The notes below the pieces were generated by a model that did no database searches, was not told the origin of the DNA, and saw only the letters and a program-made list of their open reading frames with translations. DNA of 30,951 bases. Origin: CAZMNY01 sp964567745 (lineage in GTDB: Bacteria; Planctomycetota; Planctomycetia; Pirellulales; Pirellulaceae). The translations under genes and the position numbers were made by a program. Where the stretch lies: positions 1-30,951 of the forward strand of contig CAZMNY010000061.1 in the NCBI GenBank assembly GCA_964567745.1, given 5' to 3'. Shown in pieces: positions 8,684 through 17,875 of the stretch (the stretch's first letter is position 1; each line of letters opens with the position of its first letter).

Positions 8684-10246
8684 ATGTTCAGTCGGCAAAA
8701 ACGAATTCTCGTCTGTGAAATCACGGCCACGCAGGTGCTGGCGGTCGAAGTCGTTATTGAACGACGGCAGGCTGTTGTTCAGGCAAATTTCCAAATCGAT
8801 TCGAGTGAGTACGACGAAGACACCAAACTGCCGACGCCCGAACGACTTCAACGGGCAATCAGCGAAGCCGGGATTCGGACAAACCAAGCCATTGTCTTGC
8901 TGCCGCAATCAACCGTGCGGCAGTTCAGGATGCAGGTACCCTCGATGTCGGCGGATGAGTTTTGCGAGATCGCCAGGTTGCATGCCGAAGCGGAACTTCC
9001 CGACATCGACAAGATGACCATCGATCACTACCCGGTTGAATCGGCGGACGACGAACAAGTTACCTTGATGCTATGTTGCGTCGCGACCCAAATCGTGGAG
9101 GGGATCAAGAACCTGTTCTTGGCGTCCGGTTTAGTTTGTCAGACGGTCACACTGGAGTCCGGCGGATGGCGAGGCGCGATCAGTAGACACTCGATGAACC
9201 AATCGCGGGCGATCGTGATCGTCCCCAGGCAGGATACATTGGAAGTCGTCGTCTTTCGAAACCAGTGTCTGGTCTCTCATCGGGTCCGCCGGCTAAGCGT
9301 TAACGATCCCGAATCCACTGATCCCGATCGGTTTGTCGGCGAACTTCGGCGGTGTAGGATGGCGTTGGCCTCGTTCCTCGATGCGAACGAGACGTGCGAT
9401 GTCATTCTGCTCGGTACCGAGGACAAGTGGTCCGCTCTCACCGAGCAGATCAAAGTCGAGTTTTCCGCGAACGTTTCGGTCGCCGCTCCCGACGAACTGG
9501 TAACTTGGCCGCGATCCGCAATCCCCGCGGATCTAGATGCCTACAAGAGTCTGGCGACTGCCTCCGCCTCGATTGTCAATCAAGACCGTCCATCAATCAA
9601 TTTCGTCAAACCGAGTAAGCCCGGCAATTATCAACACCGCAAATTGTGGTGGGCAGTCGGCGGGGCCGTTGCCACACTACTGATTTTCACGGCGATGTCC
9701 GTTTGGTCGACCAGGATGGCAACCGAGAGGCAGGCTCGGTTAAATCTCCTGCACGCACAGCAGGACAAGCTGGCGGCTCAGTTGCAACAGCTTGCCGGAG
9801 CGGAGCGCATGGCGCGAGTTTTTGAGGAACGCCGCGAGAAACAGGTCGACTGGATCCGCACCTTGAATAAACTGCGAAAACACTTTCCCGACAACAAGAG
9901 ATGCTACTTGGCTCATGTGGTCTTTACGACGCCGGAAGAAGAGGGTCCTTCGCGAATTCAAGGACAACTGCTCGCAGACGGGACCCCTTCGATCCTCAAA
10001 ATCAACCGGAACATCCTCAACCGCGGTCAGTTTGAACTGCAGCCGCGAGGTGCACAGCACTCGCTGCAAGATGAAAAATACCCGATACGCGTTGATCTTG
10101 AAGCGACTTTGAAGTCGGTGAAATCGAAGTTTCCAAGCCATACGCAGGACCTTATATCTCCGGTCTCCCCGCGTCTGCCAGGTGAATCGGCGGCCGTTGA
10201 TCGAACGATCCCGGCTCGTCCGGAGCAGGTGGAGGAAGCATCGTGA
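8684..10246 (+). CDS. gspL: GspL-like assembly protein (PilM-like actin fold fused to PilN-like part)
   Basis: Protein of 520 aa. Residues about 5-290 resemble the actin-like cytoplasmic fold of PilM/GspL (KRILVCEIT start, AIVLLPQSTV, a repeated beta pattern). The sequence PSINFVKPSKP (303-313) is the usual entry to PilN, followed by one membrane segment (321-341), a coiled coil with Ala/Gln-rich repeats (345-400) and a ferredoxin-like periplasmic part. GspL links the GspE ATPase to the periplasmic GspM. Its stop overlaps the GTG start of the next gene. C-terminal 40 residues are Pro/Ser-rich. The start ATG 8684 follows a short gagag. Confidence 0.85.
   Translation: MFSRQKRILVCEITATQVLAVEVVIERRQAVVQANFQIDSSEYDEDTKLPTPERLQRAISEAGIRTNQAIVLLPQSTVRQFRMQVPSMSADEFCEIARLHAEAELPDIDKMTIDHYPVESADDEQVTLMLCCVATQIVEGIKNLFLASGLVCQTVTLESGGWRGAISRHSMNQSRAIVIVPRQDTLEVVVFRNQCLVSHRVRRLSVNDPESTDPDRFVGELRRCRMALASFLDANETCDVILLGTEDKWSALTEQIKVEFSANVSVAAPDELVTWPRSAIPADLDAYKSLATASASIVNQDRPSINFVKPSKPGNYQHRKLWWAVGGAVATLLIFTAMSVWSTRMATERQARLNLLHAQQDKLAAQLQQLAGAERMARVFEERREKQVDWIRTLNKLRKHFPDNKRCYLAHVVFTTPEEEGPSRIQGQLLADGTPSILKINRNILNRGQFELQPRGAQHSLQDEKYPIRVDLEATLKSVKSKFPSHTQDLISPVSPRLPGESAAVDRTIPARPEQVEEAS
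10231..10235 (+). promoter_or_regulatory. Shine-Dalgarno GGAGG deciding a GTG start for the GspM-like gene
   Basis: GGAGG at 10231-10235 sits 7 nt before GTG 10243, inside the end of the preceding gene. The GTG overlaps the TGA stop of gspL (GTGA), so the two proteins are translationally coupled. There is no better ATG nearby. Confidence 0.75.
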
Positions 10247-11214
10247 AACTGAAAAAACGCGAACAGTGGATAGCCATTGCCCTGTTGATGGTGCTGGCCG
10301 TACCAAGATTAGGATCGTCGCTAAGTCAGTTCTTATGGGCCGAATCAAGGCGATTGCAGGTCGGCATTAGTGCGGCCGAAGAGACCGTTGAGCGGTATCA
10401 GGGCAAACTGATCGAAGCCAAACGGGCACAGTTGCTTGTGGACCAGATTGTACCGCGATGCCTGCCGGACGACGAATCGCGGGCCATTTCCATGTATCAG
10501 AATTGGCTGTACGAAGCGGCCGATCACGCGGGTATGACCGCAACAATTGTCGCCCCGGAACCGTCCGAAATATCGACGGCCGGTTTGAAGCTGATGCGAG
10601 CCAGATTGCGGGCCACAGGACCCTTGCAAGCTGTTGCCCGATTCATGGACGCCGTTAATGAGCGGCAGCCGCTACAGAGGGTCCTGGAATGTCGGCTGAC
10701 ACCACGCAACAAGACAGCCAACACCGTTTTCGAGGTCTCTCTATGGCTGGAAATGTTCGCCTCCGAGAATTCCGAACTGCAACAAGGGCCGTTGCCTCCG
10801 ACCATTGAACGGACCAGCACGCCGGCCGAGACCCAGGAAATGTCTCTGCTGACGTCCATGTTCCATCCTTACACCCCGCCTCCCAAACCTCAACCGATCC
10901 CGCAGCCGACTGTGGTCGACCGTACGACACCGCCACCGACCGTCGCTCGCCCCGTCGCTCGCCCCGTCCGACCGCCTGTAGCGCTAATCGGAACGGTCAT
11001 TCGTGGAAATCGCCACGAAGCAATTTTCTACGATCGCAGTTCCCGCCAGACTTTGTATCTCACTAAGGGAAAAAAACTCCAATACTCCGACGGTTTTGAC
11101 GCCGAGATTCTCGGCATCAGTACAACGGCCGTTCTGCTCAAAATCAATCATTCCGCAACAAACGCATCCGTCGTCGAAATGTATTTGGCTCAATTGCTGA
11201 CCGACTTGGACTAG
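10243..11214 (+). CDS. gspM: GspM/PilO-like protein fused to a GspC/PilP-like secretin-docking domain
   Basis: Protein of 323 aa from a GTG start. Order: short cytoplasmic tail; membrane segment at about 9-26; PilO/GspM-like coiled coil and ferredoxin-like domain (about 30-175); a Pro-rich linker (about 205-245) that includes a repeated VARP; and a small beta domain at 246-302 (ALIGTVIRGNRHEAIF ... YLTKGKKLQ ... AEILGI) resembling the homology region of GspC or PilP, which docks on the N0 domain of the secretin. No separate gspC is seen in the locus, so this fusion may do both jobs. The assignment of the last domain is by pattern and needs a structure prediction. Confidence 0.78.
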   Translation: MKLKKREQWIAIALLMVLAVPRLGSSLSQFLWAESRRLQVGISAAEETVERYQGKLIEAKRAQLLVDQIVPRCLPDDESRAISMYQNWLYEAADHAGMTATIVAPEPSEISTAGLKLMRARLRATGPLQAVARFMDAVNERQPLQRVLECRLTPRNKTANTVFEVSLWLEMFASENSELQQGPLPPTIERTSTPAETQEMSLLTSMFHPYTPPPKPQPIPQPTVVDRTTPPPTVARPVARPVRPPVALIGTVIRGNRHEAIFYDRSSRQTLYLTKGKKLQYSDGFDAEILGISTTAVLLKINHSATNASVVEMYLAQLLTDLD

Positions 11215-11298
11215 CCGCGTCAAGGAGTCCGCCACATGCGTTGTCGGTTCCGGACGCTGAAACAATTACTCGACCGCAACAAGATGTCGTGAGAAAAT

Positions 11299-12420
11299 AT
11301 GAAGCTGACAAGTAACCCGCCGGACAGACGAACATTCCTGGGGCAGGCTGCGCTTACCAGTCTGGCTTGGGCCAGTTCGTCGGCGTGGTGCAGCCAAGCC
11401 GTTGCCTCCGAATCGGCATTCGCGGGGGGCCATTTCGGTGTCAATATCGCCGGTGCGGAATTTGGAACGGAGGCGGACCAGTTCTGCAACGAGTCGTCGG
11501 GACGTTGCGGGTACGACTACACCTATGGCGAGAAATCCACGGTCGCCTTTTTCTGCAACCAACGTTTGCCGTTGATTCGCATCCCTTTCCGCTGGGAACG
11601 AATTCAGCCAAGACTTGGAGGCCCATTGAACCTGGAGGAACTATCGCGGCTCGGTCGGCTTGTTTCCTGGGTGCACCAGTCAGGTGGCCAAGTGGTACTG
11701 GACGTTCACAATTACGCTCGTTTTTTCCTGCGGGTCGACGGAGTGATTCGAGAGTGTGTCATTGACGAGACGGCCGCTGGAACGGGACCCCCTGCTGTTC
11801 GTCGTAGCGATCTAGGCGATCTTTGGCAACGTCTTGCTGAGGTCTTCCGAGATAATCCAACGGTTGTTGGCTACGGACTGATGAACGAACCGCATGGTCT
11901 GCCATCCGGACGCTGGAAGGACATTTCAAATTATGTCGTCCAACGCATTCGGAATGTCGACCGGCGGACCAGTGTCATCGTTGCCGGCGATGGATGGTCG
12001 AATTCGGCGAACTTCTCACGGATAAACGGCGAGCAAGCTTGGGTGAATGACCCGGCTGATAACGTCGTCTACGAAGCCCACTGCTATTTTGATCATGACT
12101 TTTCGGGAACCTACCGGTGGAGTTTCGACAAGGAACTCCACCACGATCCACAAGCGGCCCATCGTGGGCGAACCCGACTGGTTCCTTTTCTCGACTGGTG
12201 CACCCGGAACGGTGTTCGAGGATTTATCGGCGAATTCGGCGTGCCCTCCTCGGAAAACTGGCTGTCGGTTCTCGGCGAATTCGCCGAGATACTTCGACAT
12301 CGAGGTGTCGCCGCCTGCTACTGGGCGGCGGGTGAATTCTGGGGTAACTATCCGCTCTCGATCCAACCGTCTGGCGGTCACAAACAACCCCAACATGCTG
12401 CCCTCTTGAAATTACTGTAG
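11299..12420 (+). CDS. Secreted glycoside hydrolase family 5 (cellulase-like) with Tat-like leader
   Basis: Protein of 373 aa. The leader DRRTFLGQAALTSLAWA (from residue 9) fits a twin-arginine signal. The catalytic domain follows from about 45: LIRIPFRWERIQP, DVHNYARF, the acid/base in GLMNEPHG (Glu197), a conserved HCYFD (His261), and the nucleophile in GFIGEFGVP (Glu312). The W..GEFWGNYPL segment near the end is typical of GH5 endoglucanases. The likely reaction is hydrolysis of beta-1,4-glucan or a related glycan; the exact substrate cannot be read off. It lies between gspM (84 bp) and gspE (18 bp), on the same strand. Tat-exported folded proteins are classic type II substrates, so it is a probable cargo. 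Confidence 0.9.
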   Translation: MKLTSNPPDRRTFLGQAALTSLAWASSSAWCSQAVASESAFAGGHFGVNIAGAEFGTEADQFCNESSGRCGYDYTYGEKSTVAFFCNQRLPLIRIPFRWERIQPRLGGPLNLEELSRLGRLVSWVHQSGGQVVLDVHNYARFFLRVDGVIRECVIDETAAGTGPPAVRRSDLGDLWQRLAEVFRDNPTVVGYGLMNEPHGLPSGRWKDISNYVVQRIRNVDRRTSVIVAGDGWSNSANFSRINGEQAWVNDPADNVVYEAHCYFDHDFSGTYRWSFDKELHHDPQAAHRGRTRLVPFLDWCTRNGVRGFIGEFGVPSSENWLSVLGEFAEILRHRGVAACYWAAGEFWGNYPLSIQPSGGHKQPQHAALLKLL

Positions 12421-12438
12421 CCTCAACGGATACGTTTC

Positions 12439-14133
12439 ATGTCATTATGCATCACCGATCTCGCAGTGAAGTACGGAATCCTTGACAAAGCCAATGCGGA
12501 TCCCTACTTCCAACTCGTTTCCTGCGAAGCCTTGCAGAAAATCGCCATCGATACCGAGCACCGAAGTCGACCTAGAAATAGCTCCCCAAGTCGGGAGTTG
12601 CAGTTGTTGAGGGCCATTGCCAAAGAGTGTGCACTGGAAGTCATCGATCTGGAAAATCGTGAGGTTTCCAATGACCTGCTCAAACTGCTCTCCTTTCAAA
12701 TCTTATTTCGCCATCACATCATTCCGATCGAGCGGAATGACGATACTCTGGTCATCGCAACGAGTGCGCCGTTTGACGACGAGATCTTATCGAGCATTGC
12801 AAGTGAGACAGGTCTTAGTGTTGACTTGGTGTTGGCCGAAAGCGAACAAATCCGGACGTTCCTCAAAGAACGGGTTGGAGTTGCCGGAGCGACTGTCGGC
12901 GACATGCTGGTTAGTGATGCGCCCGAATCGGCGGAAGAGGAGATGGACGGAGCCGATGTCGAACGACTCGCTCGGCAATCATCAGTGGTCAAACTGGTTA
13001 ATGAGTTCCTGATTGATGCCGTGGAATCTGGTGCGAGCGACATTCATATTGAACCGGCCGACCGCTCCTTCGGAATTCGATACCGCATCGATGGAATGCT
13101 AATCGATCAGACTGTCCCGACGGACATCTGCCGTTTCCACTCGGCCATCGTGAGCCGCCTAAAGATCATGGCGAAATTGAACGTTGCCGAAAAACGGCTT
13201 CCTCAAGACGGCCGCATTAAGATCAAGGTGCACAATAAGGAAATCGATGTTCGCGTTTCGACCATACCGATGGTGCATGGTGAGAGCATCGTGCTGAGGC
13301 TATTGCAACAAGGGGGGCAGGCATGGGGCTTTAGCCAGTTGAACATGTCCGCTGAATTGGAGGAGTCGTTTCGCACGGTCGCGCAGAGCCCGCACGGAAT
13401 ATTTCTGGTCACTGGGCCAACGGGCAGCGGCAAAACAACAACGCTCTACAACACGCTCTTCGAACTTCGCAATAGCCGGCCTGAAACGAAAATCGTCACG
13501 ATTGAAGATCCGGTCGAATACTCCCTGCCGGGCGTTCATCAGATACAGATAAACGAGGCGACCGGTCTGACATTCGCGCGTGGATTGCGGAGCATCTTGC
13601 GGCATGATCCGGATGTCGTTCTGGTAGGAGAAATCCGAGACCCGGAGACCGCGAAGAGCGCCACTGAGGCCGCATTAACCGGACACCTCGTCCTCAGCAC
13701 CCTCCATACAAACGACTCGTCAAGTGCCTTCACGCGACTCTGCGAGATGGGTGTTGAGCCGTACCTGGTGGCCAGTACGGTTCGGGCCGTCACGGCTCAA
13801 AGATTGGTGCGCCGTCTGTGCGACCACTGTAAGCAGCTGCAATCGGAAGGCCAGGTGGCGATACCCGATGAATTGGCCGACACCGACAATCTGTACATGG
13901 CGCGGGGATGCCGCGACTGTGGTGAATCGGGCTACAAGGGACGGACGCCGCTATTCGAGTTCCTGGTCACCGACAGCCAAATTCGCGATCTCTGCACCCA
14001 GCGTGCGCCCGCTTTTCAAATCCTCGAGCATGCCCGAAAAAATGGGTTGCAGACACTGCAGGACGCTGGGTGGGAGTGCGTCCGAAAGGGGATCACCACA
14101 CTAGCAGAAGTCGTCCGCGTTACCGGAGTGTGA
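12439..14133 (+). CDS. gspE: Type II secretion / pilus assembly ATPase GspE
   Basis: Protein of 564 aa, full length for GspE/PilB. An N-terminal MshEN-like domain (about 1-150) precedes the N2 domain with SGASDIHIEP (197-206). The ATPase core shows Walker A GPTGSGKT (326-333), Asp box VTIEDPVE (353-360), Walker B VVLVGEIRD (393-401) and His box HLVLSTLHTN (416-425). The zinc-binding tetracysteine motif is complete (Cys461, Cys464, Cys491, Cys494). It hydrolyses ATP in the cytoplasm to drive pseudopilus assembly through GspF and GspL. It follows the GH5 gene by only 18 bp, implying one transcript. No strong ribosome binding site is visible. Confidence 0.96.
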   Translation: MSLCITDLAVKYGILDKANADPYFQLVSCEALQKIAIDTEHRSRPRNSSPSRELQLLRAIAKECALEVIDLENREVSNDLLKLLSFQILFRHHIIPIERNDDTLVIATSAPFDDEILSSIASETGLSVDLVLAESEQIRTFLKERVGVAGATVGDMLVSDAPESAEEEMDGADVERLARQSSVVKLVNEFLIDAVESGASDIHIEPADRSFGIRYRIDGMLIDQTVPTDICRFHSAIVSRLKIMAKLNVAEKRLPQDGRIKIKVHNKEIDVRVSTIPMVHGESIVLRLLQQGGQAWGFSQLNMSAELEESFRTVAQSPHGIFLVTGPTGSGKTTTLYNTLFELRNSRPETKIVTIEDPVEYSLPGVHQIQINEATGLTFARGLRSILRHDPDVVLVGEIRDPETAKSATEAALTGHLVLSTLHTNDSSSAFTRLCEMGVEPYLVASTVRAVTAQRLVRRLCDHCKQLQSEGQVAIPDELADTDNLYMARGCRDCGESGYKGRTPLFEFLVTDSQIRDLCTQRAPAFQILEHARKNGLQTLQDAGWECVRKGITTLAEVVRVTGV

Positions 14134-14562
14134 CGCCAGGTCAGTCGTGGCTAACCGCAGCCGAAAGGGACCCCCTATCGTGCAGGCTGATGCGACACCA
14201 CCCTGCGATAGCTAAAGAGAACGGTATGCCATTGGCCCACCTCGATTCGATCGGGTGAATGGTGACCACTGCAGGAACTGGTAAGCCAGGAACCCATGCG
14301 ACTTTGGGTAGACCCGCCCTTCTGATACCTACCTATCAGTCCACGTTCGCGCAGCTTCCCAGAAGAAAGGCCAAAATTCCTATTTCCGCCCTTCATTCTG
14401 GTTTTTGCTACGGAATATCTGTATTGGTGCCGATTATTCCGACGGGGCGATGTTTGATGTTACACATTGATTGTTCTGCTAGTATCCCAAAGATTGCAAT
14501 CCGTCTTATCCACCAACTTGTTGGCACTAACCGGTCCTCCGTGTTGGTGTGGAATCTAGTCG
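14134..14562. other. Gap between gspE and gspD
   Basis: About 430 bases without a supported gene; the open frame at 14259-14570 resembles nothing and overlaps the gspD start. A hairpin can form at 14175-14211 (CTATCG/CGATAG and CAGG/CCTG, 2-nt bulge, loop 15 nt) but lacks a T-run, so it is not a clear terminator. The second half is AT-richer and probably holds a promoter for gspD; no consensus pair stands out. Confidence 0.5.
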
Positions 14563-17118
14563 ATGTCTGAGAATTTTCTTCCACACCCTGACAGGTCAAC
14601 ACTGAGATACATCCTTGGAATATTGCTTGTTGCCGTCGTGGTCGGGAAGGGCTCCTGGTACCTTGTGCCTAATAATTGGAGAGCAGAGCCCGTTGCCACG
14701 CGTCCTGCCTCGGAGCGCAGAACCCGGCCACTCGACCCCACGACCGAGTGGGACCGGACCGGGCGGAGCAGGCCGTCCGATGACTCGGACTGGGTGGAGG
14801 CCCTTCGACCTCCGGAGGCCAACAAAGGGGACCGACCGCGGGGCATCCCCCAAACGACGCCTCCATCCCCTGTGGCAATAGCTCGATTTAACGGGCAGAT
14901 TCAACCAGTGGTGCCGTTGCCATACGCTGATGGTTTGCCCCAGCGACCACCTGTCCCGGTGCCACCTGCCCCGCTGCCACCTGCCACGCCTCAATTTCCG
15001 CTCAGGACCGTGCACGTGCAAGCCACCGAGAGTGTTGGCGGCCCAATTACTTTTAATTTTATGGACGCACCGTGGCCAGTCGTCTTGAAAAAAGTGGCCG
15101 ATGAAGCCGGCTTGGCCTTGGAAATGAACGCCGTACCTAAGGGGTTATTTTCCTATTTCGACCCGCATCCACACTCTCTGGTCGAATCGCTGGACATTTT
15201 GAACGGATTTCTAATTCGGGAAGGGTTCTTACTGATCCGTCATCAGAAGTTGTTGTTGATGATTTCCACCGCGGAAGACGTTCCCGTCCATTTGATTGAG
15301 TTGGTTCGGCCTGAACAATTGAGTCTCCGTGGTCGCTACGAGTTGCTCTCCGTGGAACTACCTGTTTTCGACGCCTCACCTAGTGTCCTTGCGGCGGAAG
15401 TCCAAGATCTATTGACTCCACTAGGCAAGATCATCCCGGTCAATTCAGCCAATCGCCTGGTGGTGAGCGATTTGCGGAGTCGGTTGGAGTTGATTCTTGG
15501 GTTGATCACAATGGGCGATGCTGAAACAGGAAAACTAAGTAGTGAAGTGGTCAAACTGCAGAATATTCTTGCCGAGGAGGCCGTCCAGTCACTGCAGAAT
15601 GTTTTGAGCAGGACAGGACAATCCGCAAGTCGAACCACTTCGCCACCTCGATCGGCCGGATCGCAAGCTCAAGCCGGTGGCAACATTCGGATTGTTGCCT
15701 TACCGGAAACGAACAGCGTGATCATTCAAGGACAGCCGGCTCAACTGCAGCGGGCGCGTAGCCTGATTGCCGACCTCGACCGGTCTCCGGCACAGGTTCA
15801 TATCCAGGTGCTGCTAGTGGAAGTGGAATTGTCCGACAAGGACGAATTTGGGATTGAATTAGGCATCCAGGATAGTCTGCTGTTCGATCGTAGCGTGGTG
15901 CAAGACGTTTTGACCACGACTGAAACCACAACCGCCCCCAACGGTGTCCAAACCACGACCGAAAATATCATTTCCAGCCAGACATCGCCAGGATTCAATT
16001 TCAACAACCATGCTTTGGGAAATAACACCGCCGCGAATCCCGCACGACTAGCGGGGCAAGCACTCAGCACCCTTGCCCTCGGTCGCGTTAACACGGATGT
16101 TGGCTATGGAGGGCTTGTTCTTTCGGCCGGATCGGAATCGATCAACATTCTGCTGCGAGCCCTGGAGGCAAATCGAACGGTCGATGTGCTCAGCCGACCT
16201 AATATTCGCACGATAGACAACCGCGAGGCCAGCATCCAAATGGGAGCACAGGTGCCGGTGGTCGATGGAGTGAACGTTACAGCCAACGGCAGTGTCAGCC
16301 CGGTCGTCCGACAGGATAAGGCGGGGATCATTCTGGAAGTCACGCCGAAAATCTCAGAGTCCGGCTTGATCTTCATGGAAATACGGGCCGAAAAAAGCGA
16401 ATTCCGCACTGGACCAGGTTCGGGAACACCAATTTTCGTTGACGCGACAAATGGCAATGTGATCGAATCTCCGATCAAAGACCTCGTCGAATTGTTGGCA
16501 ACAGTCAACGTGATGAGTGGTCAGACGGTCGTTCTCGGCGGCATGATCACGAGAAGCTCGATCGACGTGGCAAGAACAGTGCCGGTCCTCGGAGACCTGC
16601 CAATCATCGGACCCCTGTTCCGTTACGAATTGTATTCTGAACAGCGTAAGGAATTGCTGATTTTCCTGACGCCCGAAATCATCCATGACGACCGCACCGC
16701 ACAAGAAATTACCTACCGTGAACTCAACCAGTCTGCTGTAAACGTCGAGGAAATGTTGGAAACTCGTGGCGGTTCATCCGACATGAGGCTACCCAATAAG
16801 GTGGTACCCCGTTCGAGTCTACGCAGCGCACCCGGTTTTCACCCGTTTCAGAACTGGCCTGTGCCGACTTGGAAGAGACTTGGCGATCCGTTTCCAAGTA
16901 CCGAAATGTTGCGGCCAGATCGGTCCGAACAGGTCGGCCAATTTCTAGCGTCGGATGAGTCGCAGCCAACTCGCCCGCAAGAGACCCCAAGCAATCCTGA
17001 GTCTCTTCCGACACCTGAGGAAGTGACGCCCCCAATTCGGCCACCGTTTTTTACTCCCCAACCATCCAGTAACAGACAGCCACCTACCGCTGGCAACAGG
17101 TCTGTGCGCGGCCGGTAA
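14563..17118 (+). CDS. gspD: Type II secretion outer-membrane secretin GspD
   Basis: Protein of 851 aa. A hydrophobic segment at about 15-36 is followed by a Pro-rich stretch to about 145. Then come an N0/STN-like domain (TFNFMDAPWPVVLKKVADEAG), an N-domain (VVKLQNILAEEAVQSLQNVL ... NSVIIQGQPAQ) and the secretin core (QVLLVEVELSD, VDVLSRPNI, GAQVPVVDGV, and GQTVVLGGMI with PVLGDLPIIGPLFR). The C-terminal 130 residues are Pro/Ser-rich. Secretins form the multimeric outer-membrane gate through which folded proteins leave. The N-terminal hydrophobic segment has no clear signal-peptidase site. It is separated from gspE by about 430 bp and may have its own promoter. Confidence 0.94.
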   Translation: MSENFLPHPDRSTLRYILGILLVAVVVGKGSWYLVPNNWRAEPVATRPASERRTRPLDPTTEWDRTGRSRPSDDSDWVEALRPPEANKGDRPRGIPQTTPPSPVAIARFNGQIQPVVPLPYADGLPQRPPVPVPPAPLPPATPQFPLRTVHVQATESVGGPITFNFMDAPWPVVLKKVADEAGLALEMNAVPKGLFSYFDPHPHSLVESLDILNGFLIREGFLLIRHQKLLLMISTAEDVPVHLIELVRPEQLSLRGRYELLSVELPVFDASPSVLAAEVQDLLTPLGKIIPVNSANRLVVSDLRSRLELILGLITMGDAETGKLSSEVVKLQNILAEEAVQSLQNVLSRTGQSASRTTSPPRSAGSQAQAGGNIRIVALPETNSVIIQGQPAQLQRARSLIADLDRSPAQVHIQVLLVEVELSDKDEFGIELGIQDSLLFDRSVVQDVLTTTETTTAPNGVQTTTENIISSQTSPGFNFNNHALGNNTAANPARLAGQALSTLALGRVNTDVGYGGLVLSAGSESINILLRALEANRTVDVLSRPNIRTIDNREASIQMGAQVPVVDGVNVTANGSVSPVVRQDKAGIILEVTPKISESGLIFMEIRAEKSEFRTGPGSGTPIFVDATNGNVIESPIKDLVELLATVNVMSGQTVVLGGMITRSSIDVARTVPVLGDLPIIGPLFRYELYSEQRKELLIFLTPEIIHDDRTAQEITYRELNQSAVNVEEMLETRGGSSDMRLPNKVVPRSSLRSAPGFHPFQNWPVPTWKRLGDPFPSTEMLRPDRSEQVGQFLASDESQPTRPQETPSNPESLPTPEEVTPPIRPPFFTPQPSSNRQPPTAGNRSVRGR

Positions 17119-17130
17119 TGATAACTTGCC

Positions 17131-17628
17131 ATGGTTCCACATCTTATGCGTTCGCTATTTCAGGCACCCCTCTTGATCATGATGACTTGTTGCTGCTTGG
17201 CCACGGGCTGCAACCTGGTCCCGCGGGTACCCGACCTCTTCCCTGCGGCAGCCACGGAACCCGTCAACCAGATCGTCGCGATGTGGCAATTTTCGGAACA
17301 CGACAACGGCAACGGTACTCGACAAATCGGATTTGCCGGACAACTACTGTTTCTTGGTGCGGGTGATCCCGTCCCACGACCTGTCTCCAACAAAGTCACG
17401 ATTTTGGTCTATGAACAGGAGGATGCCAGGTGGGTGTTGCGGAAGCAATTCAAACACTCGCCCGACGCCTGGGCCAGTCACCAGCGAAAGACGGCGTTGG
17501 GAACCGTTTACAACGTCTTTGTCCCACACGACACCAAGAGAGTCGCCGATCAGCCGTTCGCACTCCGTATCCAACATATCGATGATGCCGGACAAGAGCT
17601 GCTTTCAGACCTTGTTGTCTTGCAGTGA
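17131..17628 (+). CDS. Predicted lipoprotein of unknown function next to the secretin gene
   Basis: Protein of 165 aa beginning 12 bp after gspD. The N-terminus holds a hydrophobic stretch ending in a lipobox LATGC (Cys27 would be lipidated); starting at ATG 17146 would give a more standard signal (MRSLFQAPLL). The rest is soluble with mixed alpha/beta character and a run of VTILVYEQEDARWVL. I do not recognise the family. Position right after gspD recalls pilotin lipoproteins that guide secretin to the outer membrane, but that is inference from context only; no sequence similarity to PulS/GspS is evident. Confidence 0.7.
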   Translation: MVPHLMRSLFQAPLLIMMTCCCLATGCNLVPRVPDLFPAAATEPVNQIVAMWQFSEHDNGNGTRQIGFAGQLLFLGAGDPVPRPVSNKVTILVYEQEDARWVLRKQFKHSPDAWASHQRKTALGTVYNVFVPHDTKRVADQPFALRIQHIDDAGQELLSDLVVLQ

Positions 17629-17875
17629 CAAGGCCGCGCCCTAGTCCCTCCAGGCCTCTTCCCACCTAAGGTGGTATGAGCTTCCAGCTTGCGAGCACCT
17701 CGCTACAACCGGCACAGACTGAATTTCGGTCATAGATCGGAATCATGTACTGTGGGCAAGGAATCTTTTCCGGATGTTCGGATTAACATCCCAACGTCCG
17801 TCGCACCACGTGCTAGGGTGCTTTAGAAACGCGGCCGCCGTGTACCACCACCTCTACTGGAGGCGGTGGGCTGGG

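Noticed and set aside
9740..10348. 202-aa minus-strand frame
   Set aside because: Antisense shadow of gspL and gspM, no homology seen.
14259..14570. 103-aa frame between gspE and gspD
   Set aside because: No domain, no ribosome binding site, and it runs into the gspD start.
17845..17869. Hairpin CCACC/GGTGG with CCTC/GAGG as terminator of the secretion operon
   Set aside because: It has a mismatch and no T-run, and lies over 200 bp past the last gene, so it is not a convincing terminator.
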